Source: Hortaea werneckii
Taxonomy: Eukaryota > Ascomycota > Dothideomycetes > Mycosphaerellales > Teratosphaeriaceae
DNA length: 64,000 nucleotides
Assembly (NCBI GenBank): GCA_037044905.1
Contig: JBAOKB010000118.1
Location: 124,001-188,000, forward strand
Direction of reading: 5' to 3'
The notes beneath the pieces are model-generated. The model searched no databases. It was not told where the DNA came from and saw nothing but the letters and a program-made list of their open reading frames with translations. The position numbers and the translations under genes were made by a program. Shown here in pieces: positions 63,796-64,000 of the stretch. Position 1 is the first letter of the stretch. Each line of letters begins with the position of its first letter.

Positions 63796-64000
63796 AGGAG
63801 TAGATACAAACGTCTTTCATTGAGCTAGGTAAACAGTTCGAACTCGATGTAGGGATCCTCCGACTAGCAACACCGCTCTATACTCATAAATCCCCATTGG
63901 CTTTTTCGCTCTCAATGCTACTATATTGTGCCTTTGGTTAGCAATACTACCTCTATAGCAATGAGATACTTACAAATCCCCGTTAAGATATAGAAACCAC
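63796..64000. other. 3' flank of B2 to window edge
   Basis: Non-coding; mostly occupied by repeat copy R2. Confidence 0.5.
63821..63964 (+). repeat. Dispersed repeat, copy R2
   Basis: The second copy of the 145-bp element at 14692-14836, same strand, starting with gctaggta and ending near ctctatagcaat. It begins about 25 bp after the B2 stop codon. No flanking direct repeats were recognised. Confidence 0.7.

Overview
The window is nuclear DNA of a filamentous ascomycete (Pezizomycotina). The evidence is GT-AG introns mostly 49-76 nt long with CTGAC-like branch sites, widely spaced monocistronic genes on both strands, and typical fungal proteins: an ENA-type sodium P-ATPase, a Whi5-like repressor, a fungal NACHT protein and a (6-4)-photolyase-type cryptochrome. 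The gene set would fit Dothideomycetes (Mycosphaerellales-like), but that placement is an inference from general family resemblance. I see no rRNA, convincing tRNA, CRISPR array or intact transposon.

Region 1 (1-38 kb) is mostly conserved housekeeping and metabolic genes. In order they are RLP24 (partial), an MFS transporter, ENA ATPase, a small myristoylation-candidate protein, the GTPase RBG1, cysteine dioxygenase, a Dabb-domain protein, a TAP-type alpha/beta hydrolase carrying an in-frame stop, a glyoxalase-like protein, an F-box-like protein, a metallo-beta-lactamase-fold protein without metal ligands, a TMEM205-like membrane protein, Ku80, a one-pass membrane protein with a DUF4097-like beta-repeat domain, a small secreted ten-cysteine protein, a lineage-specific protein, an SLC35F6-like transporter and a photolyase/cryptochrome.

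Region 2 (38-47 kb) holds two neighbouring coiled-coil proteins with N-terminal membrane segments. The larger contains five exact 126-bp coding repeats and five 57-bp coding repeats. A Whi5/Nrm1-like cell-cycle repressor follows.

Region 3 (47-64 kb) looks accessory. It holds a multiply frameshifted PD-(D/E)XK-like pseudogene, a NACHT (NLR-type) gene with a single-base frameshift before its ankyrin-like tail, a frameshifted NAD-dependent epimerase and one conserved gene (RPS3). After these comes a head-to-tail duplication of a divergent two-gene unit. In each copy a minus-strand gene (A) encodes a DUF6590-like domain behind a disordered N-terminus, and a plus-strand gene (B) encodes an acidic coiled-coil protein. 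Both members of the pair are duplicated together (A1/B1 at 57.3-60.2 kb, A2/B2 at 60.8-63.8 kb). This is the best candidate in the window for an undescribed system, and its function is unknown.

Two related copies of a roughly 145-bp non-coding repeat lie at 14.7 kb and 63.8 kb. The second immediately follows B2. Gene models were spliced by eye from GT-AG sites and frame continuity; no RNA or database evidence was available.
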